NCBI GenBank assembly: GCA_017629035.1
Contig: JAGBXX010000025.1
Span: forward strand, 1 to 32,790
Length of the DNA stretch: 32,790 bases
Source of the DNA: Alistipes sp.
GTDB lineage: Bacteria > Bacteroidota > Bacteroidia > Bacteroidales > Rikenellaceae
Direction: 5' to 3'
The notes under the pieces were generated by a model. The model had not been told where the DNA came from. It was given only the letters and a program-made list of their open reading frames with translations, and made no database searches. Every line of letters begins with the position of its first letter. The stretch's first letter is position 1. The position numbers and the translations under genes are program-made. Positions 16,698 through 25,752 of the stretch are shown piece after piece.

Positions 16698-16804
16698 AGA
16701 AGGGTTGCAGATACAACGCTCGGGAAATTTTGGAGCGATGGGCTGTACTCGAGGTACTGCCCATTGCTACAATAATTTGCTAGCGGCAGTAGATGCGCCC
16801 TTAT
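16698..16804 (-). repeat. Dispersed terminator-bearing repeat, copy 2 (behind cysS)
   Basis: This sequence aligns with 7812-7922. Exact shared blocks are TGCAGATACAACGCTCGG (16706-16723), ATGGGCTGTACT, GTACTGCCCATT and TAGCGGCAGTAGATG (16781-16795). It begins 9 bases after the cysS stop, the same orientation and nearly the same distance as copy 1 behind rny. Confidence 0.75.
16734..16768 (-). terminator. Probable terminator of the DUF2723-cysS operon
   Basis: AGCGATGGGC (16734-16743) pairs with GCCCATTGCT (16759-16768), with one G-T pair and an inner GTAC/GTAC. On the minus strand CCAAAATTT follows, so the T tract is weaker than in copy 1. Confidence 0.55.
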
Positions 16805-16813
16805 CACAACAAA

Positions 16814-18283
16814 TTACTCGATTTCCCAGTCAAAACCATCCTTGCGATCCTTCACACGGATACCAATCGAGGTGAGGTTATCACGGATCTTGTCGGATGT
16901 AGCCCAATCCTTGTTAGCCTTAGCCTCCATACGCATCGTGAGGAGCATATCGACAAGTGGCGACACCATATCCTTGCCACCAGCCTCGGCAGCCTTCTCG
17001 TTGCGAAGACCGAGGATGTCGAATACGTAGCGGTGCATTGTTGCCTTGAGAGTATCGAGATCCTCCTGAGAGAGTGTCTGCTGACCCTCGGCAGCCTGGT
17101 TGATGATACGCACCCAGTCGAAGAGTGCTGAGATAACCATTGGCGAGTTGATATCGTCTGCCATAGCCTCACGACAACGACGCTCGAGCTCCGAAACATC
17201 TACCGACGACTTATCCTGAGCCTTGAGCTTGCCCAAGGTCTCCACAGCCTTCATCAAACGATCAAGACCCTTCTCTGCAGCCTGAAGTGCATCGTTCGAG
17301 AAGTCGAGCGTTGAGCGGTAGTGTGCCTGGAGCACGAAGAAACGGATGGTCATAGGGGTATATGCCTGCTCAAGCATTGGGTGGTTACCCGTGAAGAGCT
17401 GCTCGAGGGTGATGAAGTTACCCAGCGACTTACCCATCTTCTGACCGTTGATAGTAATCATGTTGTTGTGCACCCAGTAACGTGCCGAGTCCTTGCCAAG
17501 AGCCGCTGTAGACTGCGCAATCTCGCACTCGTGGTGTGGGAACATGAGGTCCATGCCACCACCGTGAATATCAAACTGCTCACCGAGATATTTTGTACTC
17601 ATTGCCGAGCACTCCATGTGCCAGCCTGGGAAGCCGTCGCTCCAGGGCGATGGCCAACGCATGATATGCTCTGGCGAGGCCTTCTTCCAGAGGGCGAAGT
17701 CGTATGAGTGGTGCTTATCCGACTGACCATCGAGCTCACGTGTGTTTGTCACGATATCGTCGAGGTTACGGCCCGAAAGACGACCATAGCGATAATCCTT
17801 GTTATACTTCTCAACATCGAAGTAGATAGAGCCATTCGACTCGTAGGCATAGCCCGCATCGAGGATGCGCTTAACCATCTCGATCTGCTCGATGATATGA
17901 CCTGAGGCGTGTGGCTCGATCGATGGCGACTTAACGCCGAGCTCACGCATAGCGTCGTGATAGCGCTCGGTGTAGTAGTGCGCAATCTCCATAGGCTCAA
18001 GCTGCTCGAGGCGTGCCTTCTTAGCAATCTTATCCTCACCCTCGTCGGCATCCTGCTCCAGGTGGCCCACATCGGTGATGTTACGCACGTAGCGCACCTT
18101 GTAGCCCAGCGACTGCAAGTAACGGAACAAGAGGTCGAAGGTCACTGCAGGACGTGCATGACCAAGGTGTGGATCGCCATATACTGTAGGTCCGCAAACA
18201 TACATACCCACATGCTCAGGGTTGATAGGCTCGAACTCCTCCTTACGACGAGTGAGCGTGTTGTACAACTGAATCTTTTCCAT
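16814..18283 (-). CDS. cysS: Cysteinyl-tRNA synthetase
   Basis: The 489-residue class I synthetase shows [17 protein letters not shown], with zinc ligand Cys30 and the HIGH-type motif HLGH (39-42). Also visible are GWHMECSAM (Cys225), [11 protein letters not shown] and KMGKS (282-286). It charges tRNA-Cys. Length is normal. The DUF2723 gene lies 27 bases upstream on the same strand with no promoter visible between them, so cysS is probably the second gene of that operon. Copy 2 of the terminator repeat follows. Confidence 0.97.
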   Translation of the reverse strand: MEKIQLYNTLTRRKEEFEPINPEHVGMYVCGPTVYGDPHLGHARPAVTFDLLFRYLQSLGYKVRYVRNITDVGHLEQDADEGEDKIAKKARLEQLEPMEIAHYYTERYHDAMRELGVKSPSIEPHASGHIIEQIEMVKRILDAGYAYESNGSIYFDVEKYNKDYRYGRLSGRNLDDIVTNTRELDGQSDKHHSYDFALWKKASPEHIMRWPSPWSDGFPGWHMECSAMSTKYLGEQFDIHGGGMDLMFPHHECEIAQSTAALGKDSARYWVHNNMITINGQKMGKSLGNFITLEQLFTGNHPMLEQAYTPMTIRFFVLQAHYRSTLDFSNDALQAAEKGLDRLMKAVETLGKLKAQDKSSVDVSELERRCREAMADDINSPMVISALFDWVRIINQAAEGQQTLSQEDLDTLKATMHRYVFDILGLRNEKAAEAGGKDMVSPLVDMLLTMRMEAKANKDWATSDKIRDNLTSIGIRVKDRKDGFDWEIE

Positions 18284-18310
18284 ATTTTTGAGTTTTATCT
18301 ATTATTTTCG

Positions 18311-21300
18311 TTAATATCCCTGTGCCACGCTGCTGATAACATTGCGCAGCTCCTTGCGGCTAAGGAACTTATCCATAGGCTCAACATACTCTGCGTCGAC
18401 ATATCCGCTCTCAGATACACGACCCACAGGCACTGTCTGGTAGATATCTACAATATTGCCCACGTGAGGCTCCATAACACGCATATAGATATCCTTGTCG
18501 CTGCCTGGTGTGAGGCTATTTACAAAGGCTACATAATCCTTTACGAGCTTATCGAACGAGAGTGCATTATCCACCAGCGGACGATTCTCATCGGGGTTAG
18601 CCACCCAGTCGAAGCTACCCGAGTAGAGGTGGCTTGTGCTCACAATCTCGATAATGTCGAGCATGGCGTTGAAGAGCTCCGAGCTGATTGTTGGCGAGAA
18701 GCTACGCTGCGTATCGAACTGCATGTAGTAGCGCACCCACTCGCCACGCTGAGCGATATACTCGGCAGCAAGGCAGTCGCCCTTGTGCAGAACATCCTCC
18801 GAGAGCTTGAAGGCCTCGTCGCTCTCAGAGAGCAGCTTGTCGGCCTCGCTATTGCTCTTACCACTCTTGCGCAGTGTTGACTGGAGTGCTGCGGCGTTAT
18901 CTGAGAGCTCGTAGAAGTATGTAAACTCATCGTCACCACGCTTAATCTCCACATTCATATCCACATCCTGCTTCATAAGCTCGATAGCCTGCTCGAGCTT
19001 GCTTATAGCTACATCGAGGTGGTAGAGGCCAATGCTATAGTAGCCACGCACGTATGGCAATACAGCGTTGTGGATATATCCCACACGACTTGCAGGCAAC
19101 ACCTCAAGACCACGGTCGAGCAGAAGCTCCATCTTGGCGATATCCTCCGCCGTGCCACGGCGCTTGAATGCTGAGGCCAGGCGTGAGAAGTTCTCACGCG
19201 TATGTGCTGCTGAGATGTTGAAGCGCACGAAGTAGTCAGAGTAGACATCCTCATCGGCCAAATTACCAAAGCGCAATGGCTGGTGCAGCTCGCCACAACC
19301 CTCGCCCGAGTACTGAGGATAGATCTTATCTGGATCCATGCTACCTATCTCAGAGCCCTTGACATAAGGTGTTCGAATAGGCACAAAGAGGTAGCTATAA
19401 CCATTGAAACGTGCATAGTCCACAATGCCGTAGTCGCTCATCATCGAGGCCTGAGTGAAGGCCAGAGGGCGCTTCCAGTCGAAGTTAGCAAAGAGGTCGA
19501 GCATGAGCAGGTGATCACGTGTGATGACATTCTTGTCAAGACGCACATCTACTCTACTCTCAGCCAACTCTCGCTCGCTCTCGTCGATAATCTTAGCCTC
19601 AACAGCGGCATCGACATCGACAGGGATATAGTATCCATCCTTCGAAGCAAGGATATAGTCCGAAGTCTTGCCGTCGATATGGCTGTCGATAGTTGGGCTG
19701 AGCTTACCTATCCAGCTATAACCCTCGGGCAATGGCTCGCCCTGAGCAAGAATTCGAGGTGAATGGCCATCCGTAGCAAGGAGCATAGGCTCGGTAGAGT
19801 TGAAGAGTGCGATGACATCCTTCAAATTGAGCTTACCCTGCAGGCTTTCACCCGCATTCCAGTACGTCACCATGGTGTTGTAGTCCGCCACAAACTTCTC
19901 GTTGGCCATAATGCCGTCGAGCAGGTTGAACGAGAGCTGGTAGTTCCATATAATCTCGTACTCCTGGTCGGTAGGGTCGCCAGCACCTGCCGCAACGATA
20001 GCCTGCACCTCGGGCTCGAGTCGCTTGACTGTATCCTCGGCCTGGGTCATCATGTCGAAGATGTTGTAGAAGGTACCCTCGAGGCTACGCATACGGTTCT
20101 CCATGTCGTAGTAGCGTATGTTGTATAGCTCGGCATTCTCAATTTGGCGCTTCTTGGCACGTAGCTCACGCATCTCCTGAGTATCGAGCACGTCGGCAAG
20201 CTCGGCAACAACAACCCAGTCGTTGACAAAGCTATACTTCGTAGAAGGGATAGTAAATGGCACGCCATCGGCATCGTTTGCCGCAAGCTTCATCTCGTCG
20301 ACATACCACTCGCCACCCAAGTACGACGAGTTCATAACACGCACATCGGGGCGCACACCCTCAACCTCCTGGCAGTACCATAGTGGGAAGGTGTCGTTAT
20401 CGCCATAGTTTATAATGATACCATTCTCGGGAACAGTCTGCAAGTAGTTCCAGCCGATGTCACGAGCATAGTAGCGACCCGAGCGGTCGTGGTCATCCCA
20501 GTTCTCCGAGGCGAGCACCGCAGGGACACTCGACGAGAAGATGATAGCCGCCAGAACAACTCCCGTAGCAGCACGTGGAGTGCTGAGCTTAAGTCTACGA
20601 GCTATGTCGGCAAAGATGTCGGCAACGGCCATAACGCCAAGACCTATCCAGATGCTAAAGGCGTAGAAGGCACCAGCATATACATAGTCACGCTCACGAG
20701 GCTCACTAGGGGCGGTATTGAAGTAGACAACAAGCGCAATACCCATCATCACAAACAGGAGCAACACCACGAAGAAGTTGCGCCAGTCACGGTTGAGCTG
20801 GAAGATAAGGCCCATCAAGCCGAGCAACAACGGTAGGAAGAAGTAGGTGTTGTGCGCAGGGTTGTGGCGCATATCCTGGGGCAGGTTGTCACGTGTGCCG
20901 CAGAATATCTGGTCGATAAAGTCGATACCCGACACCCAGCCACCATGCAGGTAGATACCATTCTCATCCTTGGTCATCTGCTCGTCGTCCTGACGGCCAA
21001 CAAAGTTCCACATAAAGTAGCGCCAGAACATATCGCCCATCTGGTAGCCAACAAAGAAGCGTATATCCTCCCATGCCGAGGGCTCGTACCACTTACCCAC
21101 CTCCGCAGACTCACGCTCAACCATAGGGTGACGATCCTTGAGCTCCACCCAGCTATCCTCGTACGAGCTCTTGCGTGAGTAGAACCACATGCGTGGGAAC
21201 CAGTGCATAGCCTCCGAGGGGTATTTGTAGCCCTCGAATATCTCACGCTCCTCGTAGACTCCGCTATCGGGGTTATACCACATCATCGTTGCCGACTCAT

Positions 21301-22435
21301 ACTCGCCAGGCAGATAGCTATCGTCAGACTCCAGGTCGGGGTTGATGGCTACGGGCGAGAGTGGCTGCGCCGAGTAATATGGGCCACGGAGCAGTGGTCG
21401 CTCGCCATACTGATCACGATTGAGCATACTGAGCAGCGTATGTGGATTCCACGGATTATTCGAGTTCATCGGTGGGTTGGCATTAGCACGGATGATAACC
21501 ATGGCGTACGACGAAAAGCCGACAAGGATCATCGTGAGGCACAACACCACGACATTTGCAATGCGCTTAGAGCGGTTATGCGTGAATACAATCAGGAAGC
21601 CGAGAGCTCCAAACAGCAGGGCAAGGAACAGAGTCATACCCACATTCACAGGCATACCCAGGCTATTTACTGCAAATGTATCGACAGCAGCACCCAGAGC
21701 CACGGTGTAAGGGATAATCACACCGTTGATAGCACCAAGGATAAGCATCGAGACAACCAGCGCAAGGAGTATCTTGAGTGCATAATCCTTTGCAGAGCGC
21801 ATCTCGTAGCGGCGGAAGAAGTATATCATCACAAGCGCAGGGATTGTCAGCAGGTTGAGGATATGCACACCTATCGACAGACCCATGAGGTAGGCGATAA
21901 GTATTATCCAGCGCATCGACGTATGGCGCTCGGCATTCTCCTCCCAGCGCAGCATAAGCCACACGACAAGCGACGTAAACATCGACGACAAGGCGTACAC
22001 CTCGCCCTCTACGGCCGAGAACCAGAAGGTATCGGTATAGGCATAGGCCAGCGCACCGATAGCTCCCGAGCCGAGGATGAGCAGCATACGATTACGATCC
22101 ATCGTCTCACCCTCACGAGTGGTTATTCTACGTGCAAGATGTGTGATAGTCCAGAATAGGAACAGAATACAAAATCCACTTGCCACGGCATTGAGTCCGT
22201 TGATCATCATTGCCACATACTCTGGCGAGGGGGCAAAGAGCGATGCCAGGCGTGCAAGCATCATAAAGAGCGGTGCTCCAGGGGGGTGACCCACCTCGAG
22301 TTTATAGCTCGTGGCGATAAACTCACTACAGTCCCAGAGGCTCGCCGTAGGCTCGATCGTAAGGATATACGAGAGGGTGGCAATTGCAAAAACTGCCCAG
22401 CCCACATAGTTATTCCAGCGCTTAAAAATATCCAT
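18311..22435 (-). CDS. DUF2723 membrane protein, putative O-mannosyltransferase
   Basis: The 1374-residue protein begins with about a dozen hydrophobic segments (residues about 12-320 and 525-670) and a long hydrophilic C-terminal half. The DUF2723 signature is near the N-terminus: TASLWDCSEFIATSYKLEVG followed by HPPGAPLF, with acidic residues in the first extracytoplasmic loop as in GT-C-fold glycosyltransferases. The human DUF2723 protein TMEM260 is reported as a protein O-mannosyltransferase, and Bacteroidetes O-glycosylate many secreted proteins, so transfer of a lipid-linked sugar to periplasmic proteins is a reasonable inference, not shown. The last 250 residues are helical and TPR-like. 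The gene has a consensus promoter and shares its transcript with cysS. Confidence 0.88.
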   Translation of the reverse strand: MDIFKRWNNYVGWAVFAIATLSYILTIEPTASLWDCSEFIATSYKLEVGHPPGAPLFMMLARLASLFAPSPEYVAMMINGLNAVASGFCILFLFWTITHLARRITTREGETMDRNRMLLILGSGAIGALAYAYTDTFWFSAVEGEVYALSSMFTSLVVWLMLRWEENAERHTSMRWIILIAYLMGLSIGVHILNLLTIPALVMIYFFRRYEMRSAKDYALKILLALVVSMLILGAINGVIIPYTVALGAAVDTFAVNSLGMPVNVGMTLFLALLFGALGFLIVFTHNRSKRIANVVVLCLTMILVGFSSYAMVIIRANANPPMNSNNPWNPHTLLSMLNRDQYGERPLLRGPYYSAQPLSPVAINPDLESDDSYLPGEYESATMMWYNPDSGVYEEREIFEGYKYPSEAMHWFPRMWFYSRKSSYEDSWVELKDRHPMVERESAEVGKWYEPSAWEDIRFFVGYQMGDMFWRYFMWNFVGRQDDEQMTKDENGIYLHGGWVSGIDFIDQIFCGTRDNLPQDMRHNPAHNTYFFLPLLLGLMGLIFQLNRDWRNFFVVLLLFVMMGIALVVYFNTAPSEPRERDYVYAGAFYAFSIWIGLGVMAVADIFADIARRLKLSTPRAATGVVLAAIIFSSSVPAVLASENWDDHDRSGRYYARDIGWNYLQTVPENGIIINYGDNDTFPLWYCQEVEGVRPDVRVMNSSYLGGEWYVDEMKLAANDADGVPFTIPSTKYSFVNDWVVVAELADVLDTQEMRELRAKKRQIENAELYNIRYYDMENRMRSLEGTFYNIFDMMTQAEDTVKRLEPEVQAIVAAGAGDPTDQEYEIIWNYQLSFNLLDGIMANEKFVADYNTMVTYWNAGESLQGKLNLKDVIALFNSTEPMLLATDGHSPRILAQGEPLPEGYSWIGKLSPTIDSHIDGKTSDYILASKDGYYIPVDVDAAVEAKIIDESERELAESRVDVRLDKNVITRDHLLMLDLFANFDWKRPLAFTQASMMSDYGIVDYARFNGYSYLFVPIRTPYVKGSEIGSMDPDKIYPQYSGEGCGELHQPLRFGNLADEDVYSDYFVRFNISAAHTRENFSRLASAFKRRGTAEDIAKMELLLDRGLEVLPASRVGYIHNAVLPYVRGYYSIGLYHLDVAISKLEQAIELMKQDVDMNVEIKRGDDEFTYFYELSDNAAALQSTLRKSGKSNSEADKLLSESDEAFKLSEDVLHKGDCLAAEYIAQRGEWVRYYMQFDTQRSFSPTISSELFNAMLDIIEIVSTSHLYSGSFDWVANPDENRPLVDNALSFDKLVKDYVAFVNSLTPGSDKDIYMRVMEPHVGNIVDIYQTVPVGRVSESGYVDAEYVEPMDKFLSRKELRNVISSVAQGY

Positions 22436-22474
22436 AAGAGTTCGTTATTTTCGTCGATATAAAATTAAAACTCG

Positions 22475-22506
22475 CAAATATAGTAATATTTGCCCGATTA
22501 AACAAA
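22475..22506 (-). promoter_or_regulatory. Promoter of DUF2723-cysS
   Basis: TTTG (22503-22506) and TATATTTG (22475-22482) on the minus strand are spaced by 20 bases, with a leader of about 35 bases. Confidence 0.78.
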
Positions 22507-22568
22507 CTATTCTGAGGGGAAAATATTGTTTACCCCACCCCTAAAAGGCAAAAAACGATAAAACATAC

Positions 22569-22618
22569 AAAAAGAGAGGGTGCAGCATTGGAGATAAAAT
22601 CCTCGCCACAACCTCTCT
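22569..22618 (-). terminator. Terminator of queG
   Basis: On the minus strand AGAGAGG (22612-22618) pairs with CCTCTCT (22573-22579) around a long loop, followed by TTTTTG. It starts about 26 bases after the queG stop codon. Confidence 0.6.
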
Positions 22619-22644
22619 ACTCTCTCCCAAGCTCAATTTACGAG

Positions 22645-23556
22645 CTACCCTTTGAGTGCATTTTTTCGTATTCGTTCAAACCCCGCACGGAGCATTGGAG
22701 TCGTGCCCACAAGAGCATTAAACTCCTCCTCGGTCATTGTCGCAAAGCGCTCAGCGCTAAGCATATCTGGTGTTACACATGGATCAAACTGAGGGTTGCG
22801 ATGCAGTGGCGCATGCTGGTTAAATGGGCATACCGTCTGACAGATGTCGCAGCCAAATATCCAACCATGCAGTGGCACCTCGCTACCCTCCTCCTCTCGT
22901 TCTATCGTGCGACACGATATGCAGCGTCGAGTGTCGATAGTTCTATTCTCGAGAATAGCCCCATTTGGACATGCCTCTACACAGCGTCGGCAGCTGCCAC
23001 ACCCCACACCCTCAAGCGGAGTGTCGTACTCGTCAAACTCGACATCGACAACGAGCTCGCCAAGGTGCATCATCGAGCCAAAAGTGGGGTTTACGAGCAG
23101 CGACTGACGACCTATCCAGCCCAGGCCAGCAAGGCGGGCATAGCTCTTCTCGGCAAGTGGTGCAGAGTCGACAAAGGCCCTATATCGCAACTCGGGATAA
23201 TACTCCTTGAGTCTTTGTGCCAGCTTCTCGAGCATCTCACGCACCGAGAGGTGGTAATCTCGGTTGAGGGCATACGATGCAATTTTGGTCTGCGAGGCGT
23301 TATTGACCTCTTTACCATACTCCGATAGGTACGAAACAGCACAAACTATCACACTTCGAGAACCCTCGACAAGAAGGCTCGCATCGAAGCGTTTTTCGAC
23401 ATTGCGCTCGAGGTATCCGAGAGTAGAATTATTACCCTCTAACAACCACTCATTGAAGCGTTTATGCTCGTCGACAAGAGCCCGAGCACGAACCACCCCG
23501 ACAAGGTCAAAACCGAGCTCAGAAGCGACTTTTGTTATAACATTTCGACCAATCAT
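22645..23556 (-). CDS. queG: Epoxyqueuosine reductase
   Basis: The product is 303 residues from the ATG at 23556 (MIGRNVITKVASELGFDLVG); a longer frame would run upstream through the promoter. Visible motifs are the catalytic-Asp segment FVDSAPLAEK (Asp130), GLGWIGRQSLL, and two 4Fe-4S clusters in CGSCRRCVEACPNGA (186-196) and CISCRT with CDICQTVCPFN (212-243). QueG is a cobalamin-dependent reductase for the last step of queuosine synthesis in tRNA. The B12 dependence gives a loose link to the corrinoid uptake operon about 2 kb away. It is divergent from the acyl-CoA synthetase gene. Confidence 0.95.
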   Translation of the reverse strand: MIGRNVITKVASELGFDLVGVVRARALVDEHKRFNEWLLEGNNSTLGYLERNVEKRFDASLLVEGSRSVIVCAVSYLSEYGKEVNNASQTKIASYALNRDYHLSVREMLEKLAQRLKEYYPELRYRAFVDSAPLAEKSYARLAGLGWIGRQSLLVNPTFGSMMHLGELVVDVEFDEYDTPLEGVGCGSCRRCVEACPNGAILENRTIDTRRCISCRTIEREEEGSEVPLHGWIFGCDICQTVCPFNQHAPLHRNPQFDPCVTPDMLSAERFATMTEEEFNALVGTTPMLRAGFERIRKNALKG

Positions 23557-23573
23557 TGAAAAATATTTTGTGG

Positions 23574-23581
23574 CAAAATTA
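23574..23581 (-). promoter_or_regulatory. Likely -7 element of queG
   Basis: TAATTTTG on the minus strand fits the -7 consensus 17 bases before the ATG at 23556. No clear -33 motif is present. Confidence 0.4.
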
Positions 23582-23650
23582 ACAAATTTCAATAAAAAAT
23601 TGGTAACTTGCACCCGATTTTTGTATCAACAACCCTATAAAGATTAGAAA

Positions 23651-25309
23651 ATGATCACATTTAACACACTTTACGAGATACTCAAGCATAGCGTGGAGAA
23701 GTTCTCTAAGCGCATTGCTTTCTCAATGATTGGTGGCGAGGATGTGTCGTACGAGGAGGTTGGTGAGCGAGTTGAGAAGGTTCAGGGTTTGCTGCTCGGT
23801 GCGGGCGTGAATGCTGGCGATAAGGTTGTCATCCTAAGTAGCAGCATGCCTAACTGGGGTGTATCATACTTCGCCGTGACAAGCGCAGGCATGGTTGCAG
23901 TACCTATCCTCCCAGACTTCACAACTGCCGAGCTCGACCTTATCATCGAGCACTCCGAGGCCAAGGCTATCCTCGTGTCGGACAAACTCTACACCAAGCT
24001 CTCAAAGAGCACTGTCGACAAGATGAACATCGTGATCCGCACCAAGGGTCTTAATGTCATCTCGCAGAGCGTCACAGCCGAGGGCCAGGCACGCATCCCA
24101 CAGCCCGAGGATCTGGCAGCAATCATCTACACCTCGGGTACAACATCTAAGCCTAAGGGCGTGATGCTCACCCACTACAACATTGCAGCGCAGACAACAA
24201 TCATCCCACCACTCTTTGACTACAACCAGGATGATGTTCTGCTCTCAATTCTTCCGCTTGCACACACCTACGAGTGTACACTCGGTATGATATACCCATT
24301 CTCTCGTGGCGCACATATCCACTACATGGATCGCCCACCTACCGCCTCGGCGCTCATGCCAGCACTTGCTGCGGTGCGTCCTACGGTTATCGCCTCAGTG
24401 CCACTTATCATGGAGAAGATCTACCGTGGCAAGGTGCTCCCAACATTCCAGAAGAGGGCCCTCACACGCAAGCTCTACAGCTGGCGCTGGTCGCAGAAGC
24501 TCCTTCATAAGGTTGCCGGCAAGCAGCTCAAGAAGCTCTTTGGTGGCCGCATGCGTTTCTTCGCCATCGGTGGCTCTAAGTTCGACAGCGAGGCCGAGCA
24601 GTTCTTGTTCGACGCAGGCTTCCCATACGGTATCGGCTACGGCCTTACGGAGACAGCTCCTCTCGTGGCTGGTTGCGTAGGTAAGATGGTGCGTATAGGC
24701 TCTACTGGCCCTGCACTGCCCGATGTCCAGATTCGCCTTGAGGATATCAACCCAGATACTGGCCAGGGCGAGATTGTGGTAAAGACACCATGCTGCATGC
24801 TCGGATACTACAAAAACGAGGAGGCGACAAAGGCCGTTATGACTGAGGATGGCTGGTTCCGCACGGGCGACCTTGGCGCTATCGACAAGGATGGCTGGAT
24901 ATTTATCAAGGGCCGTCTTAAGAATATGATTGTAGGCCCTTCGGGCGAGAACATCTACCCCGAGGATATCGAGGAGGTGCTCAACTCTAACCGCTTTGTT
25001 GCCGAGTCGGTCGTTACCGAGGAGGATGGCAAGCTTATCGCCCTGGTGCACTTCGACACCTCGGCTTTGGAGGAGGCCTACGACGAGTTCAAGCATAAGA
25101 TGGCCGTGAGCAAGGAGCGCATCGACCTCAAGATGGAGGAGATCAAGCGCGATGTGCTGGAGTATGTAAACTCTAAGGTTAATCGTTTCTCGAAGATTAC
25201 CAAGGTTGTGGACAACGAGGGTGAGTTCGAGAAGACCCCTACCAAGAAGATTCGCCGTTTCATCTACGACCGTAGCAAAAAGCCTACAAATGAGGCTGAT
25301 AAGAAGTAA
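23651..25309 (+). CDS. Long-chain acyl-CoA synthetase (AMP-binding enzyme)
   Basis: The 552-residue enzyme has the adenylate-forming motifs in order: YTSGTTSKPKG (160-170), GYGLTETAP (329-337), GWFRTGDLG (401-409), GRLKNMIV (421-428) and GENIYPEDIE (432-441), with a C-terminal KKIRR lysine region. It has no signal peptide. The architecture matches FadD-type fatty acid:CoA ligases, which activate fatty acids through an acyl-AMP. Substrate chain length cannot be read from the sequence. It is a single-gene unit ending in a strong terminator; its promoter is not obvious. Confidence 0.92.
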   Translation: MITFNTLYEILKHSVEKFSKRIAFSMIGGEDVSYEEVGERVEKVQGLLLGAGVNAGDKVVILSSSMPNWGVSYFAVTSAGMVAVPILPDFTTAELDLIIEHSEAKAILVSDKLYTKLSKSTVDKMNIVIRTKGLNVISQSVTAEGQARIPQPEDLAAIIYTSGTTSKPKGVMLTHYNIAAQTTIIPPLFDYNQDDVLLSILPLAHTYECTLGMIYPFSRGAHIHYMDRPPTASALMPALAAVRPTVIASVPLIMEKIYRGKVLPTFQKRALTRKLYSWRWSQKLLHKVAGKQLKKLFGGRMRFFAIGGSKFDSEAEQFLFDAGFPYGIGYGLTETAPLVAGCVGKMVRIGSTGPALPDVQIRLEDINPDTGQGEIVVKTPCCMLGYYKNEEATKAVMTEDGWFRTGDLGAIDKDGWIFIKGRLKNMIVGPSGENIYPEDIEEVLNSNRFVAESVVTEEDGKLIALVHFDTSALEEAYDEFKHKMAVSKERIDLKMEEIKRDVLEYVNSKVNRFSKITKVVDNEGEFEKTPTKKIRRFIYDRSKKPTNEADKK

Positions 25310-25331
25310 TTCTTAAACATAGGTATTAAAA

Positions 25332-25370
25332 AAATATGCGACTTGCCCTTGCAGGTTGCATATTTTTTTT
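25332..25370 (+). terminator. Terminator of the acyl-CoA synthetase gene
   Basis: A 15-bp stem joins 25332-25346 (AAATATGCGACTTGC) and 25351-25365 around a CCTT loop, with two G-T pairs. A T tract runs to 25370. Confidence 0.9.
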
Positions 25371-25379
25371 CTACCTTTG
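25349..25379 (+). promoter_or_regulatory. Promoter of the B12 operon
   Basis: TACCTTTG (25372-25379) is a consensus -7 element. TTG at 25349-25351, spaced by 20 bases, lies in the loop of the upstream terminator. The predicted start (about 25386) falls at the 5' edge of the riboswitch. Confidence 0.6.
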
Positions 25380-25383
25380 CCAT

Positions 25384-25559
25384 TGCATTGGTTCTCATTG
25401 GGCTGCATGCCCAACGTGAGATTAAAAGGGAATCGGGTGAGAATCCCGAACAGTTCCCGCTGCTGTGAGCCTCACAAAGCTCTACGACATCAAGTTGTCA
25501 CTGGGGTAAACCCTGGGAAGGCATCGTAGAGTGAGACAAGTCAGAAGACCTGCCAAGCA
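25384..25559 (+). ncRNA. Cobalamin riboswitch aptamer
   Basis: Conserved AdoCbl-aptamer blocks appear in order: AAAGGGAATCGGGTGAGAAT, TCCCGAACAGTTCCCGCTGC, TGTGAGCC, CACTGGGGTAAACCCTGGGA, AGGC and CAGAAGACCTGCC. The terminal helix P1 pairs TGCATTGG (25384-25391) with CCAAGCA (25553-25559) with one bulge. In Bacteroidetes such elements precede corrinoid transport genes and reduce expression when cobalamin binds, which fits the downstream btu-type operon. Confidence 0.95.
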
Positions 25560-25752
25560 TTTATTACGAGATTGTGCCTGCGGCGAATGGGCTTATCTGC
25601 GACTTGATTTATTCAGGTTCACATATTCTATTGTGAGTACAGATGCAAGGGTAAGGAGCATAAAAGGCTTTTTACAACCGTATACCCTATCGCCACAACG
25701 CAATTGTCGTAATGTTTAAGTTTACGGAGAATGACCTTTAAACAACAACATT
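25560..25752 (+). promoter_or_regulatory. Long structured leader, probable riboswitch expression platform
   Basis: These 193 bases between the aptamer and the first gene hold no convincing ORF but strong pairing. TTACGAGATTG (25564-25574) pairs with CAATTGTCGTAA (25701-25712) with one bulge and closes a multi-hairpin domain. Within it are ATCTG/CAGAT, TCACA/TGTGA and GGGTA/TACCC stems. CGTAA (25708-25712) can alternatively pair with TTACG (25722-25726), which adjoins GGAGA, so two exclusive states are possible. No T-tract terminator is present, so control at translation initiation is more likely than termination. Confidence 0.55.

Noticed and set aside
21203-22159. Plus-strand frame of 318 codons within the DUF2723 gene
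   Set aside because: Its His/Arg-rich composition is typical of an antisense shadow of a high-GC membrane protein gene.
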